From contig JAHGAU010000001.1 of the NCBI GenBank assembly GCA_019925105.1, forward strand, positions 2,232,001 through 2,296,000: a stretch of DNA of 64,000 nt, given 5' to 3'. The notes beneath the pieces are model-generated. The model ran no database searches and had not been told where the DNA came from. It was given only the letters and a program-made list of their open reading frames with translations. Shown here in pieces: positions 21,201 to 34,630 of this stretch (the first letter of the stretch is position 1; the number at the start of each line of letters is the position of its first letter). Source of the stretch: Niebla homalea. Taxonomy: Eukaryota; Ascomycota; Lecanoromycetes; Lecanorales; Ramalinaceae. A program made the translations under genes and the position numbers.

Positions 21201-23934
21201 ACAATGGCAAAAAAGGACACGATTCGTACGTTGCTATTCGAGGCGAAGTTTTCGATCTTGGAGCTTTCATGCCGAACCACTACCCGAGCATCATACCTCA
21301 AGCATCCCTCAAGAAGTACGCTGGCGTCGATGCTACAAGCTTGTTCCCCGTGCAGGTATCCGCGCTCTGCAACGGGATGACTGGCAGTATTGACCCGTCC
21401 GTCCAACTGAGTTACGCTCCACCCAACGTGACTGGAGCACCACTAGCTAACAGCGCGACGGATCCCAACGCCAAGTATCATGATTTCCGGTACTTCACAA
21501 ACGACTCCAGACCGGACTGGTGGTGGGAGCAGCAAACGATTCTGCGCGCCAGCTACAAGAAAGGCGATGTGGGCTACACACCACAGTATGTGCACACACT
21601 CGCTTCCAAGAAGCAATATGTCATAGCTTCTATTGGCGGTCGAGTCTACGATTTCACCGAGTATGTGAAAGGCGGGCGTCGGCTGGAAGCTCCCAAAGGC
21701 CAGGAGATTCCGAAGAACGCTGACCCTGACTTTATGGATCCTACTGTGGTGAGTATGTTCCAATTGAAGACTGGACAGGACGCGACCAAAGACTGGGAGA
21801 ACATTCGCCTCTCACCCGCCGAAAAGCAAAGAATGAAAATCTGTATGGACAACCTCTTCTTCGTTGGTAAGACAGACACTAGGAACTCGGCAGAATGCAA
21901 ATTTGCCCAGTACATTCTGCTGGCCATATCAATCCTCCTGGTTAGCGTGATTGGGTTCAAATTCTTTGCAGCTTTGCAGTTTGGCCGCCGCAACGCACCT
22001 GAAAATCTCGACAAATTTGTGATATGCCAAGTTCCTGCTTATACTGAAGATGAGGACTCGCTTCGTCGCGCCATTGACTCAGCGGCTCGCATGAAGTACG
22101 ATGATAAACGCAAGCTTCTAGTCATTGTTTGTGACGGCATGATCATTGGTCAAGGGAATGACAGGCCTACGCCTCGGATTGTCCTTGATATCCTTGGGGT
22201 ATCGGACACCGTGGACCCGGAGCCCCTCAGTTTCGAAAGTTTGGGTGAGGGCATGAAACAGCATAACATGGGCAAAGTCTACTCCGGCTTGTATGAGGTC
22301 CAGGGACACATTGTTCCGTTCATGGTGGTTGTCAAAATTGGTAAACCGTCTGAGGTCTCAAGGCCAGGAAATCGAGGCAAACGTGATTCTCAGATGGTGA
22401 TTATGCGGTTTCTGAACAGAGTTCATTACAACTATCCGATGAGTCCACTGGAGCTGGAGATGCATCATCAAATCCGGAACATCATCGGTGTCAATCCGAC
22501 CTTCTACGAGTTCATGTTGCAGATTGACGCCGACACAGTCGTGGCACCTGACTCTGCTTCCCGCATGGTTGCTGCGTTCCTCCACGATACCCGTCTCATC
22601 GGTATCTGCGGAGAGACGGCGCTCTCAAACGCAAAATCCTCATTCACCACCATGATCCAAGTATACGAGTATTACATTTCGCACAACCTCACCAAGGCTT
22701 TTGAATCCCTATTCGGCTCCGTCACATGTCTGCCAGGGTGTTTCACCATGTACAGGATCCGTGCTGCAGAGACTGGAAAGCCACTGTTCGTCAGCCGTGA
22801 GATCATCGAATCTTACTCTCAGGTCCGGGTCGACACACTTCACACGAAGAACTTGCTACATCTAGGTGAGGATCGCTTCCTGACCACATTGCTCCTCAAG
22901 CATCATCCCAAGTATAAGACGAAGTACACCTTCAACGCGCATGCTTGGACGATCGCCCCCGACAGCTGGAAAGTGTTCATGTCGCAACGTCGTCGATGGA
23001 TCAATTCTACCGTCCATAACTTGGCGGAGCTCATCCCTCTACAGCAGCTTTGCGGCTTTTGCTGCTTCAGCATGCGATTCATCGTCTTCCTCGACCTCTT
23101 GTCCACCATTGTTCAACCCGTTACCGTCGCCTACATTGCGTACCTCATTGTACTGCTGGCCATCGACAGTTCGGTGGTTCCTTTGATGGCGTTCGTCTTG
23201 CTAGGTGCTATCTACGGATTGCAAGCTATCATCTTCATCCTTCGTCGCAAATGGGAAATGGTCGGATGGATGATCATTTACATTTTAGCGATGCCTGTCT
23301 TCTCACTTGGGCTGCCATTGTATGCATTCTGGCACATGGATGATTTCTCGTGGGGTAACACACGAGTGGTCACGGGTGAGAGCGGTCGACAGGTTGTGAT
23401 TTCCGATGAGGGCAAGTTCGATCCCAACAGCATACCCAAGAAGAAGTGGGAAGAGTATCAAGCGGAGCTCTGGGACGCCCAAACTCAACAAGATGATAAG
23501 TCTGAGATATCTGGCTATTCGTACGGGACCAAGTCGCACGCTTATGTGTCCGAATATGACGTTCCTCCATCACGACCAATGTCGCAGATGGAAATTCCCC
23601 GCTACGGATCCCGCATGTCCCTTGCGCCCTCGGAACTGCCGCTGTCGACGCCTCACAATGGCCAAGAGGCTATCGGGATGTCGGACCTGGGAACGCTGTT
23701 ACCAAGTGACGATATGTTGTTGTCCGAAATTCGAGACATTCTCAGTACAGCTGATCTAATGAGTGTCACCAAGAAGAGTATCAAGCAGGAATTAGAAGGA
23801 AGATTTGGGGTCAATCTGGATGCCAAGAGGGCTTACATTGGTTCCGGTAAGTGTTGATGTGAGGTTGTTATTCCTGCTGAAGCGAACTAACGGGGTCTCC
23901 AGCAACTGAAGCCATCCTTTCTGGGCAGTTGTAG
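18242..23934 (+). CDS. csmA: Class V chitin synthase with myosin motor-like domain (CsmA type)
   Basis: Chitin synthase fused to an N-terminal myosin-like motor, which in other fungi helps retain the enzyme at hyphal tips and septa. Exon 1 (18242-23846) and exon 2 (23903-23934), separated by a 56-nt intron, give 1878 residues; reading through the intron would replace the conserved end [10 protein letters not shown] with a short KC. The motor domain spans residues 1-780 and keeps the P-loop GESGSGKTT (about 103-111), a switch II-like IIDFPGFS and the actin-side [22 protein letters not shown]. After a linker come two helices ([38 protein letters not shown]), a cytochrome b5-like region, and the catalytic domain ([54 protein letters not shown] near residue 1583), then further helices and a DEK-like C-terminus. 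It is transcribed divergently from the class VII gene. Confidence 0.97.
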
Positions 23935-24493
23935 TCCTCTTCGATACATGGGAGCATGCTGGCATTGCAGGGAGGGGCAATAATCTTGTTGACTACAAAG
24001 TCATTGGCATTTAATGATTCGCGACGGGGCACAGAAGGGCGTAACGCATGTTTGGGTCATGATCATGAGATGCTTCCATAGATCAACATGATGATGGACT
24101 TCTATTTTGCAAGACGGACTGAACATTTGATGGGTCATAGATAGCGGGAAGCCTCCTCAGGAGGTAAGGTGTACTCTATAGTAAAGAGGTTATTGAAGGC
24201 GTAATTGAGAGCGTGATCTGATTGGAAATCTACAAGGAATTCATACATTGCCTGTATACTTTCTCACCAACATTCATACACCAATATCATTAGCGTGGAT
24301 TGGCTTTTTGGCCCGAAGCGCTCAGTAGACCCGTAGTCTTTTCGAAGTTATCATATAAATCTTTGAACATGCAATGGAAATATTTGTTCGCCAATTGAGA
24401 TACACCATATCATTCCGATCCATCCGCAGCCCATTCCTTGTTCTGTTCTCGGCAAAGCCCCCCCCGTACAATACACGACGTATCCGTACAATA
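23935..24493. other. Intergenic class V chitin synthase - zinc-ribbon gene
   Basis: About 560 bp. An ATG at 24374 is in frame with the next gene, but the 40 extra residues (MEIFVRQLRYTISF...) do not resemble its family, so I place the start at 24494. Nothing else recognised. Confidence 0.4.
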
Positions 24494-25614
24494 ATGTCGA
24501 CAAGACGACCATCTCGTAAACACCCTGCTCCTCCGCCGGTGGAGGGGGCACAATACTGCCATACATGCGGGCGTCTCATGTGTAAGTTCTCTCTGGTCCA
24601 TCGCTTTCTCAGGACTATTTGCTTTTGATCCATTTATCTTCTCTCAACAACTGCCCCCCCCCCTTCCCCCAACTCCTCATGCAGAACATTTGAAGAAACA
24701 GAAATACCGATCCATCATCCCTTCATGCACCCCCCTTTCTTCTCATCTCTCTCTTCCTCATCTATCACACCCGTCGCATCCTCCCCCACCCCCTCCCCTT
24801 GGCCTTTTTCCCCCCTTTTCCAAATCTCCATCCCCATCCCCATCCCAACTCTCTCAAACCCCCCTCTCCCTAAATAATCTTTCGTGAGCAAAAATCACAT
24901 AGCCCCCACCAAAAAACCCGCCCACCAAACCTCCTCCACTTCCACACCCCAACGGTACTGCTCCACCCGCTGCCAACGCACGCGCCTTCGCCCCACCGCC
25001 GCCGCCACACGGGGCCACAACAATGACGAGGAGCAGATCATCGAGAGGAGGATCGAGGGGACGTTTGTGAGGATGATGATGTTGTTGGGGGATGCTAGTG
25101 GTGGTGATGGTGATGGGAATGGGAAGAAAGGAGACGGTGGCAGCAGGAGCAGGAGGGTGGTGGTCGGGTGTGGGGAAGTTGAAGCGGTGGTGTTTCCCGA
25201 GAACGTGGAGGCGAGACGGGTGCGGAGGGAGGGAGGAGGGGGGAGTGGTGGAGGAGGAGGAGGTGGTGAGGCAGGAATTGGGGAGGCGACGAGGGGGAAG
25301 GGGATGATGGGTCAGAGGATGAGGATGAGGATGAGGATGAGGATGACGGGGGTGGTGTGCGGATCGACGAGGTCGGTGGCGATGGCGCTGCCAGTGCCGA
25401 CCGTGCCAGGAGACCCGTGGAGACCGATTCGAGAAAGGCGGGGATGGAGCGGGCGAGGAATAGGGAGATGGTCAGGCAGGCTGCGAGGAGGCTCGTCGCC
25501 TTTGGGGCGGAGCTGGCAGGAGGGCGGAAGAGGGCGGTGGAGGCTGTGCAGGGGGGGAGGGTGGTGGAGAGTAGTTTCGCCAAGGGAGAATGGGGGATAC
25601 GGTGGAGGGAGTAG
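24494..25614 (+). CDS. Conserved fungal zinc-ribbon protein of unknown function
   Basis: A Pezizomycotina protein of unknown function, recognised by an N-terminal paired-cysteine ribbon and a C-terminus ending SFAKGEWGIRWRE. Exon 1 is 24494-24581 (basic start, then YCHTCGRLM). A 321-nt intron, long and extremely C/T-rich, is inferred; exon 2 starts at 24903 and supplies the second pair (RYCSTRC), then EEQIIERRIEGTFVRMMM and SRRVVVGCGEVEAVVF. The conserved end lies in another frame (RNREMVRQAARRLVAFGAEL, then VVESSFAKGEWG). Either a 50-nt intron, 25266-25315 (gtgagg...gggtcag), joins them exactly in frame and gives 249 residues, or one base is missing in the G-rich tract. The intron lacks a clear branch site, so both remain open. 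The zinc ribbon suggests nucleic-acid or protein binding, but no role is known to me. Confidence 0.7.
25315..25344 (+). repeat. Hexamer microsatellite (GAGGAT)5
   Basis: Five perfect copies of GAGGAT. In the frame that leads to the conserved C-terminus they encode an acidic Glu-Asp run. The repeat starts exactly at the 3' border of the possible 50-nt intron of the zinc-ribbon gene, and unit-number change would keep the frame. Confidence 0.9.
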
Positions 25615-25845
25615 GATGGTGCGGCTCCCCCGCAGGAATTGGGTAGGTTTTCGATTGTCGTTTGCATTTGGTGGGTGGGGACAGAGTAGCTTATCCATAA
25701 AAGGAGAAAGAGTAGTTCTAGCATGCTCATTCGAAAGTATCATCAATAGATCCTACAACGTGCTATACCATGCAATAGCGCCATTCAAACCGATGGGCTT
25801 AGCTTTCGTGGATTTCATGGGAGGAATGAGCATGACAGAAAATCA

Positions 25846-28296
25846 TCATGCGTCAAGTCTGCCTATGCCGTCCGCACCTTTCTCTTCTCTGACGCCGCCT
25901 CTTCCCAGGCTCCCAATACTGGCCACCGAACTCCATCTCGTAAGCTTACCTGGACTTGGCGCAGTCGACCGTTTGCCATCAGTTTGCGCATTTTCATTGC
26001 CAGGTCTGACTTCCTGTTGGTTCCAGCCCTTCTTCTTCTCTGACGCCCAATTTCCCCATGATGAGAAATAGGCACCGGCCTTTTGTCCCGCGGCCTGCAT
26101 AGACGCCTGAGCAGCTGTAAGATCTGGAGCGCGAGAGGCGAAACTCCTGTTGCCAGGGCTGGAACCACCGGCTAGTACCATTGGGGCGTTTGCATCATTA
26201 GTCCCTGTCACGTTCTCGGCCTGTCGATTCCTCTGTGCTTCTCGCATGACTTCTATGTCAGCCCAGAGGTTTGATAAAGCGGAAGAGACTTTTTTTTGTC
26301 CCGTGGCAAGATGCTTGTTCAGTGCCTCCTTGCCGGTGGAGAGGCGTTCGTCCAGGTGAAGGGTTTGAATCTGTTGCGTCAAACGCCGTTGGACATCTTC
26401 AATGGTGAGATTCCCTGCCGTGGGATGACGAGGCTCGACAATGTCGAAGAGATGAGAATCAGTGGTTCTGCTGAACAGCGCGAAAGATGATGTTTGCTGC
26501 CATGCGTGCACCCAATCATTTCCAAAATCAGAGGTTGGGTCTCCTTCTACGGACGGCATGGTGGAGGCGTGAGGTTGTTGGATGTAAGAATGGTACTTTA
26601 GTGATGAGAGCAGTGCCAACAAATATTCTTCGAATTGAAGCCTAATGAACTCTTCAGACCCCATATAGCCCATGGTCTTTGGGCGACTGGGATTGGAGTC
26701 GTCCCAACTGTCGATGACTGTCTGGCTTAAGAAATCAATCCACCGCCGATCTGCGGCGGTCAATGTCAGAGCGATTCGGAGTGAAGATGATGTGATGTTG
26801 ATGGAAGAGTCATCGAGCTAGTGACAATCAGCAGGGCTGGCGAAGATACGAGCAAGGTTGGGATTTCACAGACATTGATGAGAACGTCACTGTATCTGTC
26901 CTTCTGATGCAAAAGCAGGGAATTTGTGGATCCCACTATGTACGATTTGGTTCCATGATCCGCCAGCACGTCCAGTTGTTGTAGGGGGATGTATGGACAG
27001 AATAGAGCACCCTTATCAGCATTAGCGGTGGCTTTCAGGAAAAGCCATTATTATTGCATTTACTTTGCCAAAGCTAGGGTTACCCATGGGAACGCTCAGT
27101 ATAGATACTTTCGAAAAGTCACAAGTGGGAATCGGACAGGATCACCTACAGCTGCAATGGCAAACCCATGTAAGCCAACACTATGGATAATCAGACATGA
27201 AAGCGCCAAAATCAACGCTATGGGTGAGGAAACTTACAGGAACTCCGTTCGCTGGTTTTGAGGGAAGCTGGCATGACCAAATTCTTTGCATACGAGTCAA
27301 AGTCTGGGTCGGCAGCGTCCTCGAGCCTTCTCAGAAGACCAGGGACAAGAGATATGAGGGCGAATTGGACCATGCACAATCTCTCGCATCTGGAAGCGAA
27401 GAAGAGCATCTACCCCTGTTAGGCCTTGAAGAACACCATGATGGGGTTCTTTGTAATCTACCTTGGGCTGTAGTAAGGCGCATTTGAAGAGCACCAGTGT
27501 CTGATGTCTGTACTCGTGTATCAACTCTCGCAGCGATAGACCTGTTTGGATTAACACTGCTTTTCCCGCAGGAGACTCGAGACGGACCAAGGTATTGATC
27601 ATTATTCGTATCTCGTAGACTCGTTCCAAGGCTTTCTTGGAACCGCTGTCGACCAATTCAGTGCAAGTCTTCCAGGCAACCGATCTTCCACTCACCGACC
27701 TTCAAGATGTCTACATCTGTGAAGTCTCTGCTGGCGCTTCAGTGAATAGTTTTTGTCCTTGTCATGCATTTCAAGCCGGACCTTTGTGCAAACCAAGCTC
27801 CAGTGACCATGCTCAGCTTTTCTCGCAGAGCACCAAAGAATTGTGGACTGTCTGCTATTGCCACCACGGCTTTCTGCACCGTGCTTCTGGTGACGTCTGC
27901 AGGGCGCTCAAGCAATTCGGTAGAATCCAGTTGTCGCGTGCATGAGATGCCAAACGCGGAGGAGGGAGGACTCTTGGGTGAAGGCTTGCGGCGGAGTGTA
28001 AAGTAGGAGAAGTCTTCGGTCGAGCTGGACTAATTTCAATTTCTTCTGAAGCTTTGGATCATGGATAGGCATTATGCAGGACGTACGCATGGGCACCATC
28101 GGACAAGGCCATGAAAGGGAGGAAGGACCAATCATTTTCGATGGCAGGATCGACACCTTCATCGACACCATACCAACTCTCCACTTCTGGACCTCTATTG
28201 TGATGTCAATTGAAAGGGGGATTAGCAGTCTCATAGATGGCAGCCAAACCTTGCATGATGAAACCCCACCACGCAAACAATGGGCTGTAAAGCCAT
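25846..28296 (-). CDS. AVL9: Late secretory pathway protein AVL9 (DENN-like)
   Basis: AVL9 acts in exocytic transport from the Golgi and has a DENN-like fold, implying a Rab-related role. Eleven exons on the minus strand join in perfect frame to 628 residues: 28296-28250, 28194-28087, 28024-27782, 27727-27700, 27645-27588, 27541-27462, 27409-27238, 27180-27150, 27073-27064, 27011-26874 and 26817-25846. Recognised segments in order are VVGFHHARGPEVESWYGVDEG, FLPFMALSDGAHASTEDFSY, LSLRELIHEYRHQTLVLFKC, MLFFASRCERLCMVQFALIS, SYIVGSTNSLLLHQKDRYSD, DRRWIDFLSQTVIDSWDD, GYMGSEEFIRLQFEEYLLAL and KHLATGQKKVSSALSNLWAD. Exon 9 is only 10 nt and encodes the middle of LQLFGKGALF. Introns are 46-76 nt. The C-terminal 100 residues are low complexity. 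It overlaps an opposite-strand frame that belongs to no gene. Confidence 0.92.
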
Positions 28297-29480
28297 CGCT
28301 CACGCTACCTTGAGAGCTCGGTATCCTCGTGTGCCCCTGTAGGCTTGCGAAATCCATGAGGTGTTTTGCAGTAATGCTCGGTCGTGATAGTAGAGTTGGT
28401 CTGCGGTCGACGGGGGGGTGGAGTACCATGATAGGGTGCCAAGCTTTGCTCACTGCGGCTTTAATTCAAAAGGCTAAGGTACCCTATCAGGCGTGGTCGC
28501 CAATACGTACAGTCTCGTCGCTTATAAAATGACATCTCCTAGAAATCGTTTTCCTTGACATTTTGATATCAATACTGTATGGTCTATCTATTCGTACGGT
28601 TGTGCAACTTCAACTTGTTTGCTTTCTTTCCATTTCAAGATTCCCCTTGCAATTGGAGATCTTCTCCATCAAGATCATTTCCCCATCAAATCGTCATTCG
28701 TATCGTATCGTTAATGGTCAAAAATCGGAGGAGTTCGTTGCTACCCTCGTGGTCGTCAGTGACAGCTTGGGTCGTCTGAGCAAAAAGGCTGTCTGCGTTG
28801 AATGCAGATGATAGCTAGAGGTATACTTGAGCCCCACCAATGGATGACTCAGCAAACTTTTTATATCAAAACCACAGGCTTGGGCGTAGTCTTGTTTCTG
28901 GGGACTTTGCACCACTCCGGCTATCTTTCCTAGAGTGCGCAGGAGACCCGTTCAGCGAGTTGAACAGAGGTACAGGCTCCGCGAATTGAGGAAAGCGATT
29001 GACTCTGTGGTGCAGCAAGAAGACGGGGATAATCGTCAGCATCAACGTTGAACAAATCAGGGAGAGGCCAACGCTTGAGATGACGAGTCCCAAAATAGGA
29101 ATGACAGGTAGGTGAACGGGTGGGGTATAAGACATGAGTAGGACCAATATCAGGATGCATGATGTTGGTAATATAATAACATATATACACCGACACTGGA
29201 GAAAAAAAATGAGGTCTGGTCATTTATCCAAAGCAAGAGTCATCATAAATGCTGGACGCTTTTCTTTACGTCAAACGGAACAAGCCCCCCAGCCACTGCG
29301 GATAGGCTTCGTGTAAAGCCACCTGCTCGCAGACAGAGGCTTTTCTCAGGAGCATGGTGAGGGAGAAGTCGTTATGTATGATGCCGTCGTAACCCTGCAT
29401 CACATTCTAGGTGTGATGCGAATGCGATCCGGGGGTGTACAAGGTGTAATTAAAGGGGCAGAGGATGGAAAGGTGAGTTC
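28297..29480. other. Intergenic AVL9 - G-alpha
   Basis: About 1.2 kb between two leftward genes: the AVL9 promoter and the G-alpha 3' region. One small hydrophobic frame (28866-29135, minus strand) is listed separately with low confidence. The stretch 28505-28720 is A/T-rich. Confidence 0.4.
28866..29135 (-). CDS. Possible small membrane protein
   Basis: An ATG-initiated frame of 89 codons. Residues 9-43 are strongly hydrophobic (VIPILGLVISSVGLSLICST and TIIPVFLLHH), enough for one or two membrane spans, followed by a polar, basic end. I do not know a family. It sits in an intergenic gap with no neighbour that explains it. A chance frame, an exon of a larger gene, or a real small protein are all possible. 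Confidence 0.2.
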   Translation of the reverse strand: MSYTPPVHLPVIPILGLVISSVGLSLICSTLMLTIIPVFLLHHRVNRFPQFAEPVPLFNSLNGSPAHSRKDSRSGAKSPETRLRPSLWF

Positions 29481-30852
29481 TCACAGTATGCCTGAATCCG
29501 CCAACGCGTTATGCAGGATCGTGTCTTTTACTGCGGCGAAAACGAGACGGATATTAGACGTGTCCGTCGCTTGTGTCAGACTAGATATGCCAGCCTCATC
29601 AGTAGCCGCCTTTTGTCCTCTATCCAACGCGAAAGGCATTAGGGCATCTTGCATGCGGGAGACTTACTGAGGATAAAGATTTAAATGCGCCCGATTCACC
29701 TGGTTGAATCTCCAGAGTAAATATTTTGCCGCTCGATTGACGTCGTTGCCTCCTGAATAGTCTGGGAAATAGCTGCCCAGCGGACTTCTCTCAAGCTTGC
29801 CCTTGAACAGATCTACTTTGTTCAGGAACAAGATTATGGAAGTCCGCATGAACCATCTCGAGTTGACGACCGAATCGAAAAGGACCAGAGACTCCATCAT
29901 CCGATTCTGATTCGCCTCTTCCAGCAGTACTTGATCGTACTCGGAAAGGGCTACGCAGAATATGATTGAAGTGACGTTCTCAAAGCAATGAATCCACTTC
30001 TTCCGCTCCGATCTCTGGCCGCCGACATCGAACATGCTGCATCACGTTCGAGTCAGAAGCGTTCAGGTGAGTTGATCCAGGTCGTTTGTGGAAATGGTGG
30101 GGTTCAAGATTTGTGGTTGAGGGGAATGGAGAAGGAAGGCTCACTGTATCGATAATTGGCCCATGGTAAATCGTGTCTCGTATATACCTGTAGTTTTTGT
30201 ACGTGCCCTCAGGACGTCTGCTTCGAGCGGGATATAGTCAGGGGTTGCTATCCTCGTGACCTCATCGAAGAAGCTACACTTGGTGAGCGCTCGTATGCAG
30301 CAAATTCATGAGAGGAAGCATACTATGGGGCGGAATCCATGAGGTAGAATTCGCTCTGGTGATCCATGATAGCTTCTATACTCGCGTCCTTCCATATACT
30401 TACGACGCATTCCCCGACATGAGGATCCAGCGGGGTATGTGGATCCGGATCGACTTGATACTCCATGAGGTAATCTGCTCTCTTATTGTTTTCAGGGTCG
30501 ACCGGATCTATTTCGAATTGTCGCATTGCAGAGATCAAGGCTTTGGCGCAGTCCAGAACATTTTTGTAAATCGTTAGGCGGTATAGCGCAAGCTCGTCCT
30601 TGGTGTAGCCGTTCTGATGTATAATCTTCATCTGTTTGACTATAGTCGATTTGCCACTTTCCCCGGATCCTGAGCACCTGTGAGCATGGACCTCGCTGGC
30701 AGGTAGCCATGGGAAGCCCAAATACCTAGCAATAAGATTTTGCATTCTTTCCTCAGCCGCCGCGAATCTTCCTCAAGTTTGGCATCAATTGCTCTTGACC
30801 GTTTCCTCTTCTCCTCCTCTTCACCACTATCAGTGCTCATGTTGCAACCCAT
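29481..30852 (-). CDS. ganB: Heterotrimeric G-protein alpha subunit, group III (GanB/GNA-3/Gpa2 type)
   Basis: Signal-transducing GTPase at the plasma membrane; fungal group III subunits activate adenylate cyclase and cAMP-PKA in nutrient sensing, germination and stress. Five exons, 30852-30726, 30669-30324, 30273-30145, 30036-29668 and 29580-29481, give 356 residues with all phases matching. The N-terminus MGCNMS carries the myristoylated Gly2 and a palmitoylation-type Cys3. P-loop GSGESGKST is at about 43-51, the switch I segment is [18 protein letters not shown], switch II is [12 protein letters not shown], and the NKVD guanine-specificity motif is present. The C-terminal tail ends DSGIL, as in group III, whereas group I subunits end with Cys-Gly-Leu-Ile. 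The first intron splits the P-loop glycine codon, and the acceptor used is the second of two nearby AGs. Introns are 56, 50, 108 and 87 nt. Confidence 0.96.
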
Positions 30853-33014
30853 GATGGGGCAGCAGCCTCTGGAAGGCAGACGTTGTCGTCCAGCGTAAGC
30901 AGCTGCAGGTCTCTCAACCCCCCAAAGCGCAAATGTGTTCGGGATCCTACTCTCTGGTGGAGTGTGGTTGTACCGTGTTCGTATGCGAAAATGAGGCCAC
31001 GGCTGAGAAGAGCAATAGCAGCGCGAGGTACCGGATTAGGGGATGAGAGTTGGTGTGTTGGAGTTGATGATGGCGATTTCAGCGGCAACTATCCTCCGGA
31101 GGATGAGAAACTCGCTTTTGGACGTAAGGTGGGTACTTCTAACAGGATACAAGGCAATGTATGGTACTCGGATTCCAAATAGTCTGAGCAGAAGACTCCG
31201 TAAGGTTTCAAGATGTACTCGTTCCGCCTTTGTTGGGCAGCTAGAAGCTGCCACGGGCCCCGAGCAGGTGGAGAATGAGGATCAAGCGGGCATCCAGTGC
31301 AGCATGATGCCTCTGCGCAAAAATTCCTGAAATTGATAGGAATTGTTATAGCAACAGCTAGATCGATATCGCCATCTCCAGCCCGAACCCAGTGTTGCGG
31401 TGTAGGTGACCGCACTTCTGGCGGGCGGAGCTGTGGGAAAGGCTTAGCCGGGTGGTGGTGACAAGGCTGAAGAGAATGTCAGAAAGAGTGGGGCAGGGCT
31501 GAGGGGCGGGAATCAAGACTATATAGAAGAAGATACGATCAATTGTGGGTAGAGATGGTGGAAAAGGGTATGAAGCAGCTTTGAGCAGGCGATCTGAGAG
31601 GAGAGGAGGTCTGGGAGGAGGCAGGCATGGCGGAGCAGGGAGCTAAAGTGAGCCCAAGCCAGGGCCGCTAAGGGTGAAGGGGTGAAGGGCAAGCTAAAAT
31701 CACTAAAATAATCAATGCCACGCGATGCCACGCAGTAGTAGTGCACGGTCACACTGATCGTATTCACCATGGACATGGTTGGAAGGTACAAGGAGACATG
31801 CTTTGTTCATCCAAGGCCTGCCACCTCATCTATCCATCCTTGCTGCGAATCAACCCTTAGATCCTGATCCAATCGCGAACCGTGCATGTGGATTGCAGCA
31901 TCCAACTAGAACTAGGAGCAATTCTGCTGAAGACCTTTTATACGCTACAACATGGTGGCCATGTGTAACGTGTTGAAGCAGTAGGCGACTTTGCGAGGAG
32001 CGCAATGGTTTGTCAGCTCCATACCTCCTTTAAATTCACCCTGTCAGGAAAAGAAGTGGGGTTATGGGGCACCACGCCATCTTCGCAAAATATCGATGCA
32101 GCCGGTTAGCCGCATCCACACGGACTCAATGTGGCCCCTCGGTGGAGATAGGGTGTTTCGTGTGTGACTAAATGGTTCAATTGGTGCAGTGATTACTGTT
32201 GCACCCATATCTGAGTTAATCGACTCCGTAGCGAATCGTGCAATCAAATGGATTGGGTTTTCCATTATGTATCTACTCGATCGATCAAGTCGTCTTCACA
32301 AGATTAATCAGTTAACCCCTCGCCCCCATTCGACGGCCTGATACCAAGCTTTGGCCGGTACCGAGTCTCCAATGATCAAGTCAGTCTCTTTACGAGCAGC
32401 TTGTCTGAAAAGGGAGCGTATCCTATCTAGTATCCCTGGCTGAATGTTGCAATGGTTGATGGAGTCTTAGTGACGTCTTTGAATTCAAGACCAGAAGGTG
32501 TTCGATCACAAGTAGGGATGACGGGGCAGATGTTTAGCCTATCAAGAACATGTCCAAACATGATACAAGGTCCAAAGCTTCCATCAGGACGATGACGATC
32601 CCCAGTAACATCAGTTGCAGAGTACGTCAAAGTAGGTACAAATTCTTTGAGGCATTCGTAACGACAGACCTAATAGTTTGGCGGTGGCAATACTGGCTAG
32701 GAAGTCTCCATGGCTGGCATATGTATTGCAAAGCAAATCTGAAGAATGAAGTCTAATTAATGGATGTGGATCCATAGATGCAGAGCAAAAATGCTGCACA
32801 TACCTACCTTACATTTCCATGTCAAACGGCAACGCTAGCGAGGTCGGGTAGATCCACGATTCAGCCGCGGTAGAGGCACCAAGGATAGCATCAACTCCAA
32901 ACAGTGCTGTAAATCTTGCTCTGTACACACCAACAAAGCCGATTTTTCCCTTCTTGCGCCAATCCTACACCCTGATTCCACGACTCTACGCACGCCTGCG
33001 GACCTGCCGCCATC
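30853..33014. other. Divergent intergenic region, G-alpha / HOG1
   Basis: About 2.2 kb between divergent signalling genes, holding both promoters. Small frames (up to 132 codons) show no conserved motif and overlap each other on opposite strands. I see no tRNA or repeat. The length exceeds that of most intergenic gaps here and could reflect long regulated leaders. Confidence 0.4.
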
Positions 33015-34440
<1,426 letters not shown>

Positions 34441-34630
34441 TGTAGACGAAGATGCATTCGCGCTAGCCACAAACAAACATTTTCATCCTCAATGTGAAGC
34501 TCGGTGCGGTTGGAAATCTTTCGAGGTAGGTAATGAAAGGATATCGTGTATCACTGCAATCAGCCATACTGCGGTATTGGATTACATGTGTGAGACTAGG
34601 AACACCATCAAGATTTGTTTTCAGTACTGG

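Noticed and set aside
25095..25746. Ser/Pro-rich minus-strand frames of 144 and 211 codons
   Set aside because: Antisense of the G-rich exon; low complexity and no start context.
24884..26071. 395-codon frame on the + strand
   Set aside because: Only its first part (from 24903) is coding, for the zinc-ribbon gene; the rest is the antisense of AVL9's last exon and a G-rich frame without conservation.
27908..28453. 181-codon minus-strand frame
   Set aside because: It crosses two AVL9 introns in the wrong frame; the true exons lie in it in another phase.
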